Shown: piece by piece, positions 14,077 to 17,972 of the stretch
Layout of the letters: every line of letters begins with the position of its first letter
Position numbering within the stretch: the stretch's first letter is position 1
Assembly (NCBI GenBank): GCA_946541285.1
Contig: CAMNJG010000008.1
Span: 1-17,972, forward strand
Length of the DNA stretch: 17,972 bases
DNA from: an uncultured Clostridia bacterium
GTDB taxonomy: Bacteria > Bacillota > Clostridia > Peptostreptococcales > Anaerovoracaceae
Direction of reading: 5' to 3'
Translations under genes and position numbers: made by a program
The notes under the pieces: generated by a model
The model's database searches: none
Told to the model about the DNA's origin: nothing
The model's input: the letters and a program-made list of their open reading frames with translations, nothing else

Positions 14077-15039
14077 GTGAAAAAAATCGGAGTTCTGACC
14101 AGTGGCGGTGATGCTCCCGGCATGAACGCGGCCGTGAGAGCAGTGGTACGAGGTGCCGTTTACAACGATATGCAGGTGTACGGAATTTATCATGGTTTCG
14201 AAGGCCTGATGAACGGAGAAATCGAGGAACTGGGGGTTTCTTCGGTTTCCGATATCATCCACCGGGGCGGGACGATGCTCCGGAGCGCCAGGAGTCCCCG
14301 TTTCATGACGGAAGAAGGACTGAAGGATGCCGTGCGGCAGGCGAAGCTGTTTGGCATTGAAGGGATTGTGGTGATCGGCGGTGACGGATCCTTTAAAGGC
14401 GCGGTTTCCCTCCTGAAAAAAGGAATCGGGACGATCGGTGTGCCGGGGACGATCGACAATGATCTTGGTTATACAGACCGGACAATTGGCTTTGATACGG
14501 CGGTCAATACGGTGGTATCCCTGCTGGGGAACATCCGTGATACGACGGTCGCGCACGGCCGGGCGACGGTGGTGGAAGTCATGGGACGCCACTGCGGCGA
14601 CCTGGCCCTGACGGCCGGTCTGGCAGCCGGCGCGGAGTCCATCCTGATCCCGGAGGTGCCATATGATCTCGACGCGATTGCGGAAAAGATGGTTGCCGGA
14701 AAACAGAGAGGAAAGCACCACAGCATTATCATGAAAGCGGAAGGTGTGGATATCGATACGGCGGAACTGGCGAAGCAGCTGGAGGAACGGACCGGGATTG
14801 AGACCAGAAGTGTCGTTCCGGCGTATATCCAGCGCGGCGGAACCCCGACTGCCGGGGACCGGGTGCTGGCGGCCAGGCTGGGCTACCGTGCCGTGGAACT
14901 GCTGCGGGATGAAGTGCGTGGTGTCGCGGTCGGTGTGCGCGGGGACGAAGTGATTGTGGCGAATCTGGAAGAAGCCTCCGTTTCGCAGAACCATGTTCAG
15001 ACAAAAATAACGGAACTGGCTTCCATATTGTCAATCTGA
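14077..15039 (+). CDS. pfkA: ATP-dependent 6-phosphofructokinase
   Basis: Phosphorylates fructose-6-P to fructose-1,6-bisphosphate, the committing step of glycolysis. The 320-residue protein fits the bacterial allosteric ATP type: LTSGGDAPGMNAA (7-19), GGDGS (101-105), GVPGTIDND (121-129) with catalytic Asp127, and EVMGRHCGDLAL. The Gly in GGDGS and the Gly before TIDND indicate ATP rather than pyrophosphate as donor; PPi enzymes have GGDD and a Lys before TIDND. The start is GTG at 14077, giving MKKIGVLTSGG and preceded by AGGAGGTG six bases away. Only three bases separate it from dnaE, so it shares that transcript. Its last codons contain the glmS promoter. Next to glmS, it draws on the same substrate. 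Confidence 0.97.
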   Translation: MKKIGVLTSGGDAPGMNAAVRAVVRGAVYNDMQVYGIYHGFEGLMNGEIEELGVSSVSDIIHRGGTMLRSARSPRFMTEEGLKDAVRQAKLFGIEGIVVIGGDGSFKGAVSLLKKGIGTIGVPGTIDNDLGYTDRTIGFDTAVNTVVSLLGNIRDTTVAHGRATVVEVMGRHCGDLALTAGLAAGAESILIPEVPYDLDAIAEKMVAGKQRGKHHSIIMKAEGVDIDTAELAKQLEERTGIETRSVVPAYIQRGGTPTAGDRVLAARLGYRAVELLRDEVRGVAVGVRGDEVIVANLEEASVSQNHVQTKITELASILSI

Positions 15040-15056
15040 CGGTGTTCTGGTATACT
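15028..15056 (+). promoter_or_regulatory. Sigma-A promoter for glmS
   Basis: TTGTCA (15028-15033), a 17-base spacer, and TATACT (15051-15056), preceded by an extended TGG. The -35 lies inside the last codons of pfkA. Transcription should start near 15063, leaving a leader of about 43 bases, far too short for a glmS ribozyme. The leader contains the palindrome CAATTAATTG (15083-15092), whose last base is the first G of the weak ribosome binding site GGGGAA (15092-15097). Confidence 0.75.
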
Positions 15057-15105
15057 GGCGTGATATTAAAAAATCGTTATTGCAATTAATTGGGGAATAC
15101 TGAAT

Positions 15106-16938
15106 ATGTGTGGAATTGTAGGCTATATCGCGGATGAGAATGTCACAGGCGTGATTATTGAGGGACTCAAGAAACTTGAGTACAGAGGCTATGATTCGGC
15201 CGGGATCGCGCTCTGCAATGACAACAATCTGCTGGTCCGCAAGAAAAAGGGAAGAATCGCCAATCTTGAGGATCTGATCCGGGATGAGGGACTGTTTTCC
15301 CATACCGGGATCGGGCATACCCGCTGGGCGACCCACGGAGAGCCATCGGACCGGAATTCGCATCCGCATACGGATATGAGCGGACGGATCGCGGTCGTTC
15401 ATAATGGCATTATTGAGAATTACGCGGAGCTGAAGGAGGAGCTGATGGCAGAACACGGCTCGGTCTTCCGCTCCGATACCGATACGGAGGTGGCGGCCCA
15501 CCTGATCGGCGTCTATTATGACGGCAGCAACCTGGAGGACGCGGTGTATCAGGCGACGCAGAAAATGCGGGGCGCTTACGCGTTCGGTGTCATTTCCGCG
15601 GACGAACCGGATAAGATCGTTGCCGCGCGCAAGGACAGCCCGCTGATTGTCGGGCTGGGGAAGCGCGGGAACTTTATCGCCAGTGATATCCCGGCGCTCC
15701 TGAAATATGTGCGTCAGATTTATCTCATTGAAAACAATGAGCTGGTGGTGCTGAAAGAAAACGAAGTAAAGATTTTCAACGCTGACCGGGAGGAAGTCCA
15801 CCGGGATGTCTTCAATGTCACCTGGGACGCGGACGCGGCGGAAAAGGAAGGCTATGATCATTTCATGCTCAAGGAGATCCACGAGCAGCCTTCCGGGATC
15901 CGGGACACCCTGATCCGCCGTCTGGATGAGCAGGGAGAAATTGTTCTTGACGGCATCGACCTGACGAAGGAAGAGATCGAGAAGTTTGACAATGTCTATA
16001 TCGTCGCCTGTGGAACGGCGTATCACGCGGGACTGATCGGCAAGTTCGCCATTGAGAAACTGGCGCATATCCATGTCGAGGTGGATGTGGCGTCGGAATT
16101 CCGCTACCGGGATCCGTATATTGATGAAAATACGCTGTTCATCGCGATCAGCCAGTCGGGAGAGACGCTGGACACGCTGGGCGCGCTGCGGATGGCGAAG
16201 GAAAAAGGCGCCAGGATCATGTCCGTGGTCAATGTCGTAGGCAGCTCCATCGCCAGGGAATCGGACGATGTATTCTATACCTGGGCGGGTCCGGAGATCG
16301 CGGTGGCGTCGACCAAGGCCTATACGACACAGCTGGTCTGCATGTATCTGATCGCGCTGTATATGGGGCGGAAGAAAGAAGTCCTCAGTGATGAGCTGTA
16401 TCATGAGTATCTGGAGGAACTGTCCGCGATTCCGGAAAAGCTGGAGAAATATCTGAAGAACCAGGAGCAGGTGGAAACCGTTGCTTCGAAGCTGTACCAG
16501 CAGGATCACGCGTTCTTTATCGGACGGGGTGTGGATTCCGCGGTGGCGCTGGAGGGTTCCCTGAAGCTGAAGGAAATCTCCTATATCAATTCCTTCGCGA
16601 TCGCGGCCGGCGAACTGAAGCATGGAACGATCGCGCTGATCGAAAAGGGAACGCCGGTCATCGCGCTGGCGACACAACAGTCCCTCCTGGAAAAGACAGT
16701 TTCCAATATTCAGGAAGTAAAAGCCCGCGGCGCGCATGTGTTCGCGATCGCCCAGGAGGGCTGTGAAGAAGCGCTGAAGGACGCGGATGAATTTGTGGTG
16801 ATCCCGCAGTGCATGGATGATGTATCCCCGATCCTGGCGATTGTGCCGCTGCAGCTTTTCGCCTACTATATCGCCCGTTTCCGCGGCTGTGATATTGACA
16901 AACCGAAGAATCTGGCCAAGAGTGTGACGGTGGAATGA
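15106..16938 (+). CDS. glmS: Glutamine--fructose-6-phosphate aminotransferase (GlmS)
   Basis: Makes glucosamine-6-P from fructose-6-P and glutamine, the entry to amino-sugar and peptidoglycan synthesis. The 610-residue product starts MCGIVGYI; after Met removal, the Cys is the N-terminal nucleophile of the glutaminase domain, with LEYRGYDSAG, GHTRWATHG and HNGIIENY following. Two SIS domains carry sugar isomerisation: VACGTAYHAG and SQSGETLDT in the first, FIGRGVD and EGSLKLKEISY in the second. The C-terminal DKPKNLAKSVTVE is the family signature. Length is normal. It has its own promoter and a strong terminator, so it can be expressed apart from dnaE-pfkA. The ribosome binding site is weak (GGGGAA, eight bases from the ATG). 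Unlike in many Firmicutes, there is no room for a self-cleaving glmS riboswitch in the upstream gap. Confidence 0.98.
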   Translation: MCGIVGYIADENVTGVIIEGLKKLEYRGYDSAGIALCNDNNLLVRKKKGRIANLEDLIRDEGLFSHTGIGHTRWATHGEPSDRNSHPHTDMSGRIAVVHNGIIENYAELKEELMAEHGSVFRSDTDTEVAAHLIGVYYDGSNLEDAVYQATQKMRGAYAFGVISADEPDKIVAARKDSPLIVGLGKRGNFIASDIPALLKYVRQIYLIENNELVVLKENEVKIFNADREEVHRDVFNVTWDADAAEKEGYDHFMLKEIHEQPSGIRDTLIRRLDEQGEIVLDGIDLTKEEIEKFDNVYIVACGTAYHAGLIGKFAIEKLAHIHVEVDVASEFRYRDPYIDENTLFIAISQSGETLDTLGALRMAKEKGARIMSVVNVVGSSIARESDDVFYTWAGPEIAVASTKAYTTQLVCMYLIALYMGRKKEVLSDELYHEYLEELSAIPEKLEKYLKNQEQVETVASKLYQQDHAFFIGRGVDSAVALEGSLKLKEISYINSFAIAAGELKHGTIALIEKGTPVIALATQQSLLEKTVSNIQEVKARGAHVFAIAQEGCEEALKDADEFVVIPQCMDDVSPILAIVPLQLFAYYIARFRGCDIDKPKNLAKSVTVE

Positions 16939-16979
16939 CAGATGGCTGTGACACCATTCAGTGGCCGGCTGTTCTGAGG

Positions 16980-17017
16980 AAAAAGAAACGCTGAACCGCA
17001 GAAGATAACAGAATCAG
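16980..17017 (+). repeat. Diverged 3'-flank repeat, copy after glmS
   Basis: AAAAAGAAACGC (16980-16991), 17 bases, then CAGAATCAG (17009-17017). This pairs with the copy after mfd (8824-8859). Only the two words are exact; the sequence between them differs. It ends 15 bases before the glmS terminator stem. Confidence 0.45.
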
Positions 17018-17032
17018 ACTGTGAATGTGACG

Positions 17033-17062
17033 AAGGACCGCCCTCCGGGCGGTCCTTCTTTT
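17033..17062 (+). terminator. Strong intrinsic terminator of glmS
   Basis: AAGGACCGCCC (17033-17043) pairs perfectly with GGGCGGTCCTT (17047-17057) around a TCC loop and is followed by CTTTT. The T-tract is on the plus strand, so it mainly ends glmS. On the minus strand the stem is followed by CGTCAC, so it would act poorly for the converging uridine phosphorylase gene, although it lies between the two stop codons. Confidence 0.93.
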
Positions 17063-17093
17063 GAAATGATACTCTGTTTTCAGCGGACACTCT

Positions 17094-17870
17094 TCAGGAT
17101 GCCTGCCGGTCTTTGCGGATCTGGAGACGCAGCGCCTCAACTGCGGTTTTCACGGCGCTTTCTGTATCATGGACTACCGGATTCGGCAGTCCTTTTTTTT
17201 CGCGTTCCTGATTGGCGATGGCCAGGAATATGGCGGCAGCCCGGACTCTCAGATACTGTGCCACGATAAAGATCGCCGCGGATTCCATTTCGGATGCCAG
17301 GCAGCCCATGCGGAGCCAGGCGTTCCATTTCGCGGTCAGTTCCCCTTCAGTGGGCATGATGGATGGTTCGTGCTGTCCGTAAAAGGAATCCTTGGACTGG
17401 ACCACGCCGGTATGAAAGCGTTTGCCCAGGTTGCCGGCGGCTTCTGTCAGTGAAGTCGTAAGGACAAAATCGGAGACAGCGGGGTAGGCGAGCGGCGCGT
17501 ATTCCTGGCTGGTGCCGTCGGCCCGGACCGCGGCCGTGGCGATGATGAGATCGCCGCCGATGACTTCTTCCTGCATGCCCCCGCAGGTACCGACGCGGAT
17601 AAAGGTATCGGCTCCGGCCCGGACCAGTTCTTCTACGGCGATGGCGGCGGACGGGCCTCCGATGCCGGTGGATGTGACGCTGACGCGCTCGCCGTCCAGT
17701 GTCCCTGTATAGGTACAGAATTCCCGGTTTTCCGCGGTTTTTTCTGCGTGGTCGAAATGGGATGCGATCAGGGCGCAGCGGCCGGGATCTCCCGGAAGCA
17801 GGACGTACCTGCCGATTTCGCCGTTTCTGACGCCGATATGGTACTGCATGTTTTCTTCTGCGTATTTCAT
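17094..17870 (-). CDS. udp: Uridine phosphorylase
   Basis: Cleaves uridine with phosphate to uracil and ribose-1-P in pyrimidine salvage. The 258-residue protein belongs to the NP-I phosphorylase family: LLPGDPGRC (24-32), STGIGGPSAAIAVEEL (67-82), FIRVGTCGG (90-98) with the phosphate-binding Arg92 and Thr95, FYGQHE (163-168), and ASEMESAAIF (192-201), whose Glu-Met-Glu contacts the ribose. Length matches E. coli Udp (253). The Gln of the uracil site is kept (Gln166), but the Arg two residues later in E. coli (QERY) is not; Glu168 is there. This looks like the Gram-positive type, and activity on other nucleosides cannot be excluded. The ATG follows AAAGGAGG by six bases. It converges on glmS, is a single gene, and is presumably induced with nucleoside supply. 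Confidence 0.9.
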   Translation of the reverse strand: MKYAEENMQYHIGVRNGEIGRYVLLPGDPGRCALIASHFDHAEKTAENREFCTYTGTLDGERVSVTSTGIGGPSAAIAVEELVRAGADTFIRVGTCGGMQEEVIGGDLIIATAAVRADGTSQEYAPLAYPAVSDFVLTTSLTEAAGNLGKRFHTGVVQSKDSFYGQHEPSIMPTEGELTAKWNAWLRMGCLASEMESAAIFIVAQYLRVRAAAIFLAIANQEREKKGLPNPVVHDTESAVKTAVEALRLQIRKDRQAS

Positions 17871-17972
17871 GGGGGCCTCCTTTGTTACAATTCAGTGGAC
17901 AGTCAGAACCATATGAAAAAACGCTGCTTATAACAGTATCACAGTTTTGGGGACAGCCTTTTCAAAACGCAC
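17871..17972 (-). promoter_or_regulatory. Upstream region of udp with a weak promoter candidate
   Basis: Read on the minus strand, TATAAG (17932-17927) could be a -10, but its best -35 (CTGTCC at 18 bases) is poor. An alternative is TTGAAA (17965-17960) with GATACT (17940-17935), whose 19-base spacer is long. CTGT recurs four times in this stretch (GGCTGTCC, AACTGTG, TACTGTT, GACTGTCC), which could mark a regulator site, but I cannot assign one. The strong ribosome binding site AAAGGAGG occupies 17884-17877. Confidence 0.25.

Noticed and set aside
17905..17930. Possible CcpA (cre) site before udp
   Set aside because: TGAAA and CG are present but two bases too far apart, and the second half-site does not match the consensus.

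Overview
The window reads as core chromosome of a Gram-positive Clostridia-type bacterium (Firmicutes), most like a Lachnospiraceae relative. Reasons: glmU-prs-pth-mfd-(foldase) follow one another in the order typical of Firmicutes; most genes have strong AGGAGG-like ribosome binding sites, and TTG and GTG starts occur; a lipobox marks a surface lipoprotein; a DUF5662 protein of the kind common in gut Clostridia is present; and the uridine phosphorylase looks Gram-positive. The family assignment is an inference from gene order and protein style, not from a search. I see no insertion sequences, phage genes, CRISPR array, tRNA or rRNA.

Layout. murC (132-1523) is on the minus strand and diverges from glmU (1865-3286); good sigma-A promoters face both ways in the gap. 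glmU is followed by prs (3438-4409) across a structured 151-nt spacer. A 440-nt gap with many consecutive hairpins and an intrinsic terminator separates prs from pth (4850-5548). pth overlaps mfd (5533-8793). After a 226-nt gap with inverted repeats comes a PrsA-like lipoprotein (9020-9937), then a DUF5662 gene (10013-10624) that overlaps dnaE (10621-14073) by ATGA, then pfkA (14077-15039) three bases after dnaE. glmS (15106-16938) has its own promoter inside the pfkA tail and ends in a strong terminator. A uridine phosphorylase gene (17094-17870) faces back from the right end.

How the genes fit together. GlmS (fructose-6-P to glucosamine-6-P), GlmU (to UDP-GlcNAc) and MurC (adds L-Ala to UDP-MurNAc) are three steps of the peptidoglycan precursor route. 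PfkA and GlmS, neighbours here, compete for fructose-6-P. Prs makes PRPP and Udp recovers ribose-1-P and uracil, so both serve nucleotide metabolism. Pth, Mfd and DnaE handle translation recycling, transcription-coupled repair and DNA synthesis. The PrsA-like lipoprotein probably folds exported proteins.

The coding content is ordinary. The most unusual material lies between genes: two 42-nt inverted-repeat elements around prs with the same geometry and a compensatory base-pair change, a dense hairpin array between prs and pth ending in a terminator, and a diverged repeat shared by the 3' flanks of mfd and glmS. I found no defence, biosynthetic or mobile system that I could call a new multi-gene system.
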